Source of the DNA: Roseovarius azorensis
GTDB taxonomy: Bacteria; Pseudomonadota; Alphaproteobacteria; Rhodobacterales; Rhodobacteraceae
Direction of reading: 5' to 3'
NCBI RefSeq assembly: GCF_900109455.1
Contig: NZ_FOAG01000004.1
Location: 62,001-126,000 of the forward strand
Length of the DNA: 64,000 nucleotides
Numbering within the stretch: position 1 is the first letter of the stretch; each line of letters begins with the position of its first letter. Position numbers and translations under genes: made by a program. The notes beneath the pieces were generated by a model, which was given only the letters and a program-made list of their open reading frames with translations, did not search any database and was not told the DNA's origin. Positions 9,615 to 17,950 of the stretch are shown here, in pieces.

Positions 9615-10352
9615 ATGACCGATACCGCCCTGCCACCGGGCCCCTTCTATCAGCGTGACCGCAGGCTGCAGCCACCGGCGCTGACGCCCGCCTACAAGAC
9701 CTCGGTCGCGCGCTCTCCGCGCCTGCCGATGATCTCGCTGGAAAACACGATCTCCGAGATCACCGGCCCGCGTTTCGGCCATGCCGATCTGGGCCCGCTC
9801 GACAATGACCTCCTTCGCAACTATGCGCAGGATGGCGACCCCATCGGCGAACGCATCATCGTGCATGGCCGGGTTCTGGACGAAAACGCCCGCCCGGTGC
9901 CGCACACGCTGGTCGAAATCTGGCAGGCCAACGCCGGTGGCCGCTACCGCCACAAGAAGGACAGCTATCTTGCCCCCATCGACCCCAATTTCGGCGGCTG
10001 CGGGCGGTGTCTGACGGATGCGGACGGCTATTACTTCTTCCGCACGGTCAAGCCCGGCGCATACCCGTGGCGCAACTGGGTCAACAACTGGCGGCCCGCG
10101 CATATTCACGTCTCGGTCTTTGGCTCGGGCTTTGCCCAGCGGCTGATCACGCAGATGTATTTCGAAGGCGATCCGCTGATCGCCAGATGCCCCATCGTGC
10201 AGACCGTACCCGACGCGGACGCCATCGACCGGCTGATCGCCCCACTGGACATGAACGCGGCGATACCGCTCGACAGCCTTGCCTACAAGTTCGACATCGT
10301 GCTGCGCGGTCGCCGTTCGACCATGTTCGACAACCGCCCGGAAGGGAACTAG
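9615..10352 (+). CDS. pcaH: Protocatechuate 3,4-dioxygenase beta subunit
   Basis: Catalytic iron-binding subunit that opens the protocatechuate ring between the two hydroxyls to give 3-carboxy-cis,cis-muconate. 245 residues from [10 protein letters not shown], chosen because GGGAGG lies seven bases upstream. The four Fe(III) ligands of intradiol dioxygenases are visible: Tyr111 in GGRYRHKK, Tyr150 in GAYPWRN, and His163/His165 in RPAHIHVSV, offset by three from the Pseudomonas enzyme. It is followed two bases later by pcaG. Confidence 0.97.
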   Translation: MTDTALPPGPFYQRDRRLQPPALTPAYKTSVARSPRLPMISLENTISEITGPRFGHADLGPLDNDLLRNYAQDGDPIGERIIVHGRVLDENARPVPHTLVEIWQANAGGRYRHKKDSYLAPIDPNFGGCGRCLTDADGYYFFRTVKPGAYPWRNWVNNWRPAHIHVSVFGSGFAQRLITQMYFEGDPLIARCPIVQTVPDADAIDRLIAPLDMNAAIPLDSLAYKFDIVLRGRRSTMFDNRPEGN

Positions 10353-10354
10353 CC

Positions 10355-10969
10355 ATGCCGCAACCGCTTGACTATCTCCGCGAAACCGCCTCGCAGACCG
10401 CCGGTCCCTACGTCCATATCGGCCTCGCCCCCGGTGCCGCCGGGTTCGAGATTTTCCACAACCGCATCGGCGGGGACATCGCCGGGCCCGAGGCGCAGGG
10501 CGAACGCATCCGCGTCGCCGGCTGTGTGTTCGACGGCACCGGCGCACCGCTCAAGGATGTTCTGATCGAGGTCTGGCAGGCCAATGCCGCAGGCATCTAT
10601 CCGCATCCCGAAGACCCTCGCGCAAATGAGGTCGAGAAGGGCTTTCGCGGCTGGGGACGGGTAATTTCAGATTTCGAAACAGGCGAATTCACCTTTGAAA
10701 CGGTCAAGCCAGGCGCGATCCCGGGGCCGAAGGAAACTATGCAGGCCCCGCATCTCAATCTCTGGATCGTGGCGCGCGGCATCAACATCGGCCTGCAGAC
10801 GCGCGCCTACTTCGAGGACGAGACCGAGGCCAACGCTGCCGATCCGGTCCTGAGCCTGATCGAACAGGCGCAGCGCCGCGATACCCTGCTGGCGCGCAAG
10901 ACCGCGGGCGGGTATCGTTTCGACATTCATCTTCAGGGCGACAAGGAAACGGTATTCTTCGATGTCTGA
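10355..10969 (+). CDS. pcaG: Protocatechuate 3,4-dioxygenase alpha subunit
   Basis: Partner of PcaH, 204 residues starting MPQPLDYLRETASQTAGPYVHIGL, a normal PcaG N-terminus that contributes to the active-site mouth. It has the intradiol fold (RIRVAGCVFDGTGAPLKDVLIEVWQANAAG) but lacks the Tyr/His iron ligands, as alpha subunits do. The start follows the pcaH stop by two bases, and the 3' end overlaps the next gene by eight bases, so translation is probably coupled along the operon. Confidence 0.96.
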   Translation: MPQPLDYLRETASQTAGPYVHIGLAPGAAGFEIFHNRIGGDIAGPEAQGERIRVAGCVFDGTGAPLKDVLIEVWQANAAGIYPHPEDPRANEVEKGFRGWGRVISDFETGEFTFETVKPGAIPGPKETMQAPHLNLWIVARGINIGLQTRAYFEDETEANAADPVLSLIEQAQRRDTLLARKTAGGYRFDIHLQGDKETVFFDV

Positions 10970-11810
10970 TCATACTGGCAAACCCTGCATTCTCTGCGTG
11001 GCGATCACCGGATCGCTGCCGACCAAGGCCAATAATCCGGCGGTGCCGATCACCATCGCCGAGCAGGTCGACTCCACCCACGAGGCGTTCGAGGCCGGGG
11101 CCTCCATCGCGCATTGCCATGTGCGGCTCGAGGACGGCACGCCCACCTCCGACCCCGAACGCTTTGCACGGCTCAAGGAGGGGCTGGAAAAACACTGCCC
11201 CGGCATGATCCTGCAGTTCTCGACCGGCGGGCGATCCGGCGCGGGGCAGGCGCGCGGCGGGATGCTGCCGCTGCGCCCCGACATGGCCTCGCTCTCGGTG
11301 GGCTCCAACAACTTCCCTACCCGCGTCTACGAGAACCCGCCCGATCTGGTGGCCTGGCTGGCCTCCGAGATGCGCAAATACGAGGTCACGCCGGAAATCG
11401 AGGCCTTCGACCTCAGCCATATCCTGCGCGCCGTCGACATGCACAACAAGGGCGAGCTCTACGGCAAGCTCTACGTGCAATTCGTGATGGGCGTGAAAAA
11501 CGCCATGCCCGCCGACCGCGCTGTGTTTGATTTCTACGTTCAGATCATGCGCGATCGCGCGCCTGACGCCAACTGGTGCGCCGCCGGGATCGGACCCAAC
11601 CAGATTGTCGTCAACGAATGGGCCATCGCGGCGGGCGGACATACCCGCACCGGGCTTGAGGATAACGTGCGTCTCGACCGTGACCGGCTGGCCCCCTCCA
11701 ACGCCGCGCTGGTGCGCCGCGCGGTCGAACTGTGCGAGAAATACGCGCGCCCGGTGGCCACGGCAGCACAGGCGCGCGCGATCCTCGGGCTGCGCGCCGC
11801 AGCGGCCTGA
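10962..11810 (+). CDS. Beta-keto-acid cleavage enzyme (DUF849/BKACE family)
   Basis: Zinc-dependent enzyme of the family that condenses a beta-keto acid with acetyl-CoA and splits it to acetoacetate and a new acyl-CoA. 282 residues. The metal site is visible: His51 and His53 in IAHCHVR, and Glu233 in TGLEDN. Other family landmarks are AITGSLPTKANNPAVPIT and NEWAIAAGGHTRTGLEDN. It lies inside the pca operon between pcaG and pcaD, and no pcaIJ or pcaF is in the window. I infer that its substrate is beta-ketoadipate, giving succinyl-CoA plus acetoacetate. The family is firm; the substrate is inferred. Confidence 0.9.
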   Translation: MSDHTGKPCILCVAITGSLPTKANNPAVPITIAEQVDSTHEAFEAGASIAHCHVRLEDGTPTSDPERFARLKEGLEKHCPGMILQFSTGGRSGAGQARGGMLPLRPDMASLSVGSNNFPTRVYENPPDLVAWLASEMRKYEVTPEIEAFDLSHILRAVDMHNKGELYGKLYVQFVMGVKNAMPADRAVFDFYVQIMRDRAPDANWCAAGIGPNQIVVNEWAIAAGGHTRTGLEDNVRLDRDRLAPSNAALVRRAVELCEKYARPVATAAQARAILGLRAAAA

Positions 11811-11832
11811 ACCGGGAACAGGAGACCGCGCC

Positions 11833-12618
11833 ATGCCTTTTCTCAGACCGCGCGACGCGGTGCTCCATTACGCCTGCCGCCCCGGCGATCCGGCGCGCCG
11901 CGCCATCGTCCTTGCCAATTCGCTCGGCACCGATCTGCGCATCTGGGACGGCGTGATCGCCCGCCTGCCCGCAGACATCCCCGTGCTGACGCATGACAAG
12001 CGCGGGCACGGGCTGTCGGATGTGACACCTGTGGACATGGCCACCCATATCCGCGACTGCGCCGATCTGATGGATCACCTCGGCCTGCGCGATGCGCTGA
12101 TCTGCGGCGTCTCGGTGGGCGGGCTGATCGCACAGGGGCTGGCCGCCACCCGCCCCGATCTGGTGGCGGGGCTGGTGCTCAGCAACACTGCCCAGCGCAT
12201 CGGCGACGCCGACGGCTGGAACGCCCGCATCGCACGCGTTCAGGCCGAGGGGCTGGAGGGCATGGCCGACGAGATCATGGAACGCTGGTTCTCACCCGGC
12301 TTTCGCGCAGCCCATCCCGCCGACTGGGCGGGCTACCGCAACATGCTGCTGCGCACCCCCGCACCGGGCTATATCGCCACCTGCGCCGCGATCCGCGATA
12401 CCGATTTCACCGCGACGACCCGCGCCCTGCGCCTGCCGGTCACCTGCATCGCCGGCAGCGCCGATCAGGCCACCCCGCCCGCGCTGGTGCAAGGCATGGC
12501 AGAGCTGATCGAGGGCGCAACCCTGCACTGCCTGACCGATGTCGGCCACCTGCCCTGCATAGAGGTGCCCGCCACGCTGGCCGATCTGCTGCTTGACCTC
12601 TACGGACGCCTGCCATGA
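11833..12618 (+). CDS. pcaD: 3-oxoadipate enol-lactonase
   Basis: Alpha/beta hydrolase that hydrolyses beta-ketoadipate enol-lactone to beta-ketoadipate. 261 residues from MPFLRPRDAVLHY; the ATG at 11833 has AGGAGA eight bases upstream. The nucleophile elbow GVSVGG places Ser94, the oxyanion strand is VLANSLGTDLRIWDG near residue 27, and the catalytic His is in DVGHLPCIE near the C-terminus. The stop overlaps the pcaB start as ATGA. In this cluster PcaD and PcaC are separate proteins, not a PcaL fusion. Confidence 0.94.
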   Translation: MPFLRPRDAVLHYACRPGDPARRAIVLANSLGTDLRIWDGVIARLPADIPVLTHDKRGHGLSDVTPVDMATHIRDCADLMDHLGLRDALICGVSVGGLIAQGLAATRPDLVAGLVLSNTAQRIGDADGWNARIARVQAEGLEGMADEIMERWFSPGFRAAHPADWAGYRNMLLRTPAPGYIATCAAIRDTDFTATTRALRLPVTCIAGSADQATPPALVQGMAELIEGATLHCLTDVGHLPCIEVPATLADLLLDLYGRLP

Positions 12619-13676
12619 TCTCGGTATTCGACGGCGGCTGGATGCAGAGCCTCTTCGCCGACGCCGAGGCGGGCGCGCTCTGGTCAGCGGAGACGCAGAT
12701 GGGGCAATATCTGGCATTCGAGGCCGCCTGGTCCCGTGCCCTGGGGCGGGTCGGACTGGCCGCGCCGGACAGCGCGGAACGCGCCGCGAAAGTCATCGAA
12801 CGCTTTGCCCCTGACATGGCTCGCCTGCATGCCGATACCGCTCGCGATGGGCTGCCCGTTCCCGGCCTCGTGCGGCAACTCAGGGAAGCGGCAGCAGAGG
12901 ATGCGGACGCGGTGCATCGCGGTGCCACCTCGCAGGATGTGATGGACACCGGCCTGTCGCTGACCCTCAGGGCGCTCGATGATCTCCTGCTGACCCGCCT
13001 TGCCCGGTTGCAGAGCGCGCTCAGCACCCTGGTCGCCCGGTTCGGCGACAACACGATGATGGGCCGCACCCGGATGCAGGCGGCGCTGCCCATCCCTGCA
13101 GGTCACCGCGTTGCCGCATGGGCGGCGCCGCTCGACGATCACGCCGCGCGCCTCACCCGCCTGCGGCCCATGGCGGAGCGACTCCAGCTTGGCGGCGCGG
13201 TTGGCACCCGCGACGGTCTCGACGGCAAGGGCGCTGCGATGGCCGCGATCATGGCCGATGCGCTTGGCCTCCATAACCCGGCACAGCCCTGGCACACGGA
13301 CCGCAGCGGGCTAACGGATTATGGTAACTGCCTGTCGCTGATCACCGGCAGCCTAGGCAAGATGGGACAGGATATCTGCCTGATGGCCCAGCAAGGCGTG
13401 AACGAGATCGCGCTCGCCCAGGGCGGCGGATCCTCCGCGATGCCGCACAAGTCCAACCCGATCCTCGCCGAACTGCTGGTCACGCTGGCGCGGTTCAACG
13501 CCACGCAGGTTGCGGGGTTGCATCAGACAATGGTGCACGAACAGGAACGCTCGGGCGCCGCATGGGCGCTGGAATGGATGATCCTGCCACAGATGACAAT
13601 GACCTGCGCGCGCGCCCTCTCTGCCGCCACGACGCTCTGCGAGCGTATCGACCGGATCGGAGCACCCGTTACCTGA
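12615..13676 (+). CDS. pcaB: 3-carboxy-cis,cis-muconate cycloisomerase
   Basis: Fumarase/aspartase-superfamily enzyme that lactonises carboxymuconate, between PcaHG and PcaC in the pathway. 353 residues, at the short end of the family. The superfamily signature is complete (GGGSSAMPHKSNP near residue 275), and HRGATSQDVMDTGLSL near residue 100 is the second conserved block. Last gene of the pcaHG-BKACE-pcaD-pcaB operon. Its stop is two bases from the end of the convergent IclR gene, leaving no room for an intergenic terminator. Confidence 0.95.
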   Translation: MISVFDGGWMQSLFADAEAGALWSAETQMGQYLAFEAAWSRALGRVGLAAPDSAERAAKVIERFAPDMARLHADTARDGLPVPGLVRQLREAAAEDADAVHRGATSQDVMDTGLSLTLRALDDLLLTRLARLQSALSTLVARFGDNTMMGRTRMQAALPIPAGHRVAAWAAPLDDHAARLTRLRPMAERLQLGGAVGTRDGLDGKGAAMAAIMADALGLHNPAQPWHTDRSGLTDYGNCLSLITGSLGKMGQDICLMAQQGVNEIALAQGGGSSAMPHKSNPILAELLVTLARFNATQVAGLHQTMVHEQERSGAAWALEWMILPQMTMTCARALSAATTLCERIDRIGAPVT

Positions 13677-13678
13677 CG

Positions 13679-14458
13679 CTACCGGTCGTCGCCCTCAGCG
13701 ACGAGCCGCGACAGATCCTCCGCCGCCTTGCGCATCGCGGCAAGAAAGCCAAGCGCTTTTTCGACATCGAACCGCTGCGTCGGCGCATGAAACGCAAGCG
13801 TGGCCATCAACCTCCGGTTGGCGTCGAGGATCGGCACCGCCAGCGCTATCATGTCTGCCATGAATTCCTCGCGGTCCAGCGCATAGCCCTGGCGACGGAT
13901 CTCGCGGATTTCCTCGAGCAGCGCGTCACGGTCGGTCAGCGTATTGGGCGTGCGCACCACAAGTTCGGCGGCCGAGAGATATTTCAAAAGATGCGCGCGC
14001 GCCAGAGAACTGAGATACATCTTGCCGCTGGCCGTGCAATAGAACGGCACGCGCGTGCCGATCGGCAACTGGATACGCAGCGGCCATTGGGTCTCCACCC
14101 GTTCAAGATAGATCATGGCATCCCGGTCCGGCAGCGCGATGTTGCAGGTCTCGCCAATCTCGCGGCTGACACGTTGCAGGATCGCCTGTCGGGCGGTCCT
14201 GATCCGCAGCGACGACAGGATGCCACCCGCCAGAGTGCGCAGGCGCGGTCCGGGTGAATAGGTCCGCCCGTCCATGTCGCGCTGCAGGAACCCCTCTTCT
14301 TCCAGCGTGGCGAAGAGACGGTGGATGGTCGGCTTGGGCAGGCCAAGCTCTGCATTCACATCCGTCGGCGTCACCGGGACACCTACCCTTGCGATATGTT
14401 CAATCACCATGAGCAAACGCAGGTTGGTTGGTATCGTTGCCGAGCCGTCGCCGTCCAT
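13679..14458 (-). CDS. IclR-family transcriptional regulator
   Basis: 259-residue regulator with an N-terminal winged helix (about residues 10-75; VTPTDVNAELGLPKPTIHRLFATLEEEGFLQRD) and a C-terminal IclR effector domain (FYCTASGKMYLSSL; GYALDREEFMADMIALAVPI). It is convergent with pcaB and lies immediately downstream of the second TRAP operon on the same strand, so it more likely senses that transporter's cargo than protocatechuate. PcaR/PobR proteins are also IclR members, so a role in pca control cannot be excluded. Confidence 0.9.
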   Translation of the reverse strand: MDGDGSATIPTNLRLLMVIEHIARVGVPVTPTDVNAELGLPKPTIHRLFATLEEEGFLQRDMDGRTYSPGPRLRTLAGGILSSLRIRTARQAILQRVSREIGETCNIALPDRDAMIYLERVETQWPLRIQLPIGTRVPFYCTASGKMYLSSLARAHLLKYLSAAELVVRTPNTLTDRDALLEEIREIRRQGYALDREEFMADMIALAVPILDANRRLMATLAFHAPTQRFDVEKALGFLAAMRKAAEDLSRLVAEGDDR

Positions 14459-14471
14459 CCGTAATTCATTC

Positions 14472-15830
14472 CTAGCGTTGCGGCAGCAGCGCCGTCGACA
14501 GGCCGGGAACCAGCGCGACGATCACCCAGACCGCGATCAGAGCCACAAGATAGGGGACCGTGTAGCGCAAAAGCCGGAAATAGGGAACGCCCGTCACACC
14601 CGAGGCCACATAGAGGTTCAGCCCATAGGGCGGCGTGATGAATCCGATCGAGGCCCCGACAAGAAAGATCACCGCGAACTGCACCGGCTCTATCCCAACC
14701 GAATGCGCGATCGGCGCCAGGATCGGCGCAAGGATGATCGTCACCGGCAGGCTTTCCAGAACCATGCCGCAGACAAAGACAATCGCCATCGAGGTGAACA
14801 GAACCGCGTGATAGCCGCCCATCGAGGTCACGAAACCACCGATCACCTCCTGTGCGCCAAGCGCGGACAGCATCTGCTGCATCACGACAGAGACAGCGAT
14901 AAGCGGTGCCAGAATGCCCGTGATCTGCGCCGAACGCATGGTGATCGACGGCAGTTCCAGCGGACTGAACCCTTCGACCACCAGCATTTCCGAGATCCGC
15001 TTTTCCGACACGTCGCGCCCCTTGGCCCCGCCCATCAACCGATGGAGCGGCAGGCTGAGAAAGCCCACGATCACGCAAAATCCCACCGTGACGCCCGCCG
15101 CCTCGGTCGGTGAAAACTTGCCCGTGTAGATACCCCACAGCACGAGACCGATGGCGAAAAATCCCAGCCACGCCCCGATCGCGGTCTTGATCACCCGCAA
15201 CGGGCTCAGCGCGATGAGAAAACCCCAGCCGTTGCGCCAGCAGATCAGAAAGCAGGCGATCATCATTGCGCCCACCATCATCATGCCCGGAATGATCCCG
15301 GCCACGAACAGATCCGAGATCGGCAGATTCAGCAGGAACCCGTAGACGATAAAGATGATCGACGGCGGGATGATGATCCCCACCGTGCCGCCCGCCGCGG
15401 CGGTGGCCGCCGAGAATCGCTCGTCATAGCCGCCCTTGACCATCTCGGGATGCAACATCGAGCCGATGGTCGCCGTGGTGGCCGAGTTTGAGCCGGAAAT
15501 CGCTGCAAACAGCCCGCACGCCCCGAGCGAGGCCATCGCCAGCCCGCCCCGGATCCAGCCCAGACAGGCATAGGCGAAATCGCTCAGCCGCCGGGCGATG
15601 CCAGAGCGGTTGATAAGATCGCCGGTCAGGATGAAGAGCGGCATCGCCAGCAGCGCGAAACCGTTGGTGAATACATGCATCAGCGCTGCCCCGATGTTGT
15701 CCAGCGGCATGCCGATCAGAAAGGATACGCCAATAATCCAGTAGCCGATGACCAGAAACACCGGCACGCCCAGCATGAAGAGAAAGGTAACGCCGATCGA
15801 GATCAGCGTGATGATCGTGGAATCGCCCAT
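14472..15830 (-). CDS. TRAP transporter large permease, DctM type (second system)
   Basis: 452-residue multi-helix subunit. Landmarks are GVPVFLVIGYWIIGVSF, RIRGG-like CLGWIRGGLAMASLGACGLFAAISGSNSAT, AAGGTVGIIIPPSIIFIVYG and ITPPYGLNLYVASGV. It starts one base after the small-permease stop. The putative ligand is unknown: the nearest enzymes are a GMC oxidoreductase and, across the IclR gene, the pca operon. It is clearly a separate system from the one at 3809-6690. Confidence 0.94.
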   Translation of the reverse strand: MGDSTIITLISIGVTFLFMLGVPVFLVIGYWIIGVSFLIGMPLDNIGAALMHVFTNGFALLAMPLFILTGDLINRSGIARRLSDFAYACLGWIRGGLAMASLGACGLFAAISGSNSATTATIGSMLHPEMVKGGYDERFSAATAAAGGTVGIIIPPSIIFIVYGFLLNLPISDLFVAGIIPGMMMVGAMMIACFLICWRNGWGFLIALSPLRVIKTAIGAWLGFFAIGLVLWGIYTGKFSPTEAAGVTVGFCVIVGFLSLPLHRLMGGAKGRDVSEKRISEMLVVEGFSPLELPSITMRSAQITGILAPLIAVSVVMQQMLSALGAQEVIGGFVTSMGGYHAVLFTSMAIVFVCGMVLESLPVTIILAPILAPIAHSVGIEPVQFAVIFLVGASIGFITPPYGLNLYVASGVTGVPYFRLLRYTVPYLVALIAVWVIVALVPGLSTALLPQR

Positions 15831-15831
15831 C

Positions 15832-16500
15832 TCATTCGCCCCCGATCACGGCCTGCGTTACAAGCGTATCGCCCGACCGGAAATTGCCGATATCGGTCAG
15901 CGCGTTCTCCAGCACCCGCGCGACCAGCGTGGTAAAGGCCAGCGGCACCGAGATCATGAACCACCACTGCATCACATGGTCAGTGCCCAGCATGATCTGA
16001 AAATTCGAGGCGGAATTCGCGACCACCCGCAGCGAGGTCACCACCACAACCCACGAAAACCCGACCCAGAGTACCGCATCCAGCATCAGACAGGCCATCT
16101 GCCCCGCGCGCGGCATGGCGGTGCGAAACTCGGCAAAGGCCAGATGCGTGCGCAGCTTGACGTTATAGCTGCACCCAAACCACGTCATGATGAGAAACAG
16201 GAACGGCGGCAGGGTGGTGGACCACGGCACCTGCTGCGACAGCACGAACCGGCGGAACACCTCGACAAAGATGATGCCGCCGATCGCCAGGTATGAGACC
16301 ACCATGAGCGTCGACTCCAGACTGCGCTCGGCCCAGGGGCTGACACGGTAGACAACAAGTATCGCAACCGCCGTGACCAGCATCGCGATCAGCCCCAGCG
16401 GCCAGACCGCAGGCTGGCGCAATGCCTCGCTCAGCATCCAGGAATCGCCTGCAGATAGGGCGCTCAGGATCTCTCCCATGCCCTGAAACCAGCCAGTCAT
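15832..16500 (-). CDS. TRAP transporter small permease, DctQ type (second system)
   Basis: Membrane subunit, 222 residues from the ATG at 16500 (MTGWFQGMGEIL), which has GGAGG seven bases upstream; an in-frame GTG at 16536 would add 12 residues. It has an extra N-terminal helix (WPLGLIAMLVTAVAILVVYRVS) before the four core DctQ helices, so it is longer than the first system's DctQ. WFGCSYNVKLRTHLAFAEFRTAMP is the conserved central loop. Confidence 0.88.
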   Translation of the reverse strand: MTGWFQGMGEILSALSAGDSWMLSEALRQPAVWPLGLIAMLVTAVAILVVYRVSPWAERSLESTLMVVSYLAIGGIIFVEVFRRFVLSQQVPWSTTLPPFLFLIMTWFGCSYNVKLRTHLAFAEFRTAMPRAGQMACLMLDAVLWVGFSWVVVVTSLRVVANSASNFQIMLGTDHVMQWWFMISVPLAFTTLVARVLENALTDIGNFRSGDTLVTQAVIGGE

Positions 16501-16554
16501 GCCCATTCCTCCCTCTGGGTTGCCGTCTTCTGACACGCCGCGCGCGTCGGTGCA

Positions 16555-16585
16555 GAGCGGGCCGCCGCCGCAGGGCGGCCCGCTC
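16555..16585. promoter_or_regulatory. Strong hairpin between TRAP binding-protein and permease genes
   Basis: A perfect 12-base-pair GC-rich stem (arms 16555-16566 and 16574-16585, loop of seven) in the 98 bases between dctP-type stop and dctQ-type start. No T-run follows on the minus strand, so it is more likely an attenuator or RNA-processing/stability element than a full terminator. It would favour more binding protein than permease. Confidence 0.6.
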
Positions 16586-16598
16586 TCACGTTATCCGC

Positions 16599-17834
16599 TC
16601 AGGCCGAACGCCACCAGCGGCGCGGCTCGACATTCTCGGGCAGCATATCCACCGGGATCTCGCGCGCCACGTCATAGATTTCCTGATAGGTGTCGATGCC
16701 GTCTGCCCAGCCATTAAGCCGCTCACGCCATTGCGCCCAGGGCTCGGGGTTGAACTCGGGCGAACACATCTCCTCTGCCATTTTCACCTGATCGTCAGGC
16801 AGAAACGCCGGGCGCACGTTGTTCTCGGCAAAGATCGTGCCGGGCAGTTGCGGATCGGAGAAGCCCACGGTCTTGATCAGCGCCGCCTCGTTCGCGGCCT
16901 GCACATGGACCTGCGCCAGATAGGCCGATTCCATGATCGCATCCTGCAGATGCGGCTCCATCGCGTCGAACACCTTGGCCGACATCGAGGTGTGCTCGGT
17001 ACCGCAGAAGAACTTCAGATCAACCGACTGGCTGACCACTGGCGACATGTTTGCATAGGCCACGGCCGAAGCCCATGTTTCCGCCCCGTCAATGAGACCC
17101 TGCTTGAGGCCGTCAAGTGTCTCTTCCCATGCGACCGGCACCGGGTTGAGGTTCAGCAGTTGCATGGCGATCCGGCCCAGTTGCGTGCCGGTCACCCGGT
17201 TCTTGGTGCCGAACAACTCTTCCAGCTTGGTCACCGTGGGCTTGCCCGCAAAGGACTGTCCCATCTGAAGACCGCGCAATTCGCAATGGCTGAACAGGAA
17301 CTTCAGCCCGTGCCGCTTTTCCAGCGGGTCACGCAGGATACGCTGCGAGGCGGGGCTGTAGAGGAAATGATACTGCGCCGCCCTACTGGGGAACATATAG
17401 GCATAATCCAGCACGTTGAGATAAGGCGCGCCGCCGGCCGAGTTCTGGGTTGAGGCCGCATACATATCGACCACGCCCAACTGAGTCTTTTCCACACAGT
17501 TGAGCTGACCGCAGATCTGATTGTCACCGATGAATTCCACCCTGATCTCACCCTCGGTCCGCTCCTCCAGGTCGCGGGCGAATTCCAGAACGCCGGCGCG
17601 CTCGATCAACAGGTTACGCGCGTTGAAACCCGACGCGCCCAGTTTCAGCGTGTGCTTGGCTTCCTTGGCAAAACGCTTGTCATAGGTGCTCTCGGCGGCT
17701 CGCGCCAGCGACGACAGCGTGACCGTCCCGGTCAGTGCCCCGGCGCCCAGCACCACGGATGACAGGCCGAACTGACCTGACAGACGGAACAGATCCCGGC
17801 GGGAAATTCCGCTGAGGGCTTTTGATACTTTCAT
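16599..17834 (-). CDS. TRAP transporter substrate-binding protein with Tat-type signal (second system)
   Basis: 411-residue periplasmic binding protein, longer than typical DctP. The N-terminus carries a twin-arginine signal (SRRDLFRLSG, then a hydrophobic stretch to SSLARA), so it is probably exported folded. The mature part follows the DctP plan: LEERTEGEIRVEFIGDNQICGQLNCVEKTQLGVVDMYAAS, and GLKQGLIDGAETWASAVAYANM. It is the first gene of the operon dctP, dctQ, dctM, iclR, and its promoter faces that of the GMC oxidoreductase across 116 AT-rich bases. Confidence 0.9.
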   Translation of the reverse strand: MKVSKALSGISRRDLFRLSGQFGLSSVVLGAGALTGTVTLSSLARAAESTYDKRFAKEAKHTLKLGASGFNARNLLIERAGVLEFARDLEERTEGEIRVEFIGDNQICGQLNCVEKTQLGVVDMYAASTQNSAGGAPYLNVLDYAYMFPSRAAQYHFLYSPASQRILRDPLEKRHGLKFLFSHCELRGLQMGQSFAGKPTVTKLEELFGTKNRVTGTQLGRIAMQLLNLNPVPVAWEETLDGLKQGLIDGAETWASAVAYANMSPVVSQSVDLKFFCGTEHTSMSAKVFDAMEPHLQDAIMESAYLAQVHVQAANEAALIKTVGFSDPQLPGTIFAENNVRPAFLPDDQVKMAEEMCSPEFNPEPWAQWRERLNGWADGIDTYQEIYDVAREIPVDMLPENVEPRRWWRSA

Positions 17835-17950
17835 GGCTTCCTCCCATATTTTTAAATTTTGATACTTGTGGTCTCAATATTGATCGAATTATGCTCATTC
17901 TGGCAAGAAAAAACTTTCTGCCCCCGAAAAACTGAAAAGGTCAGTCAGAA

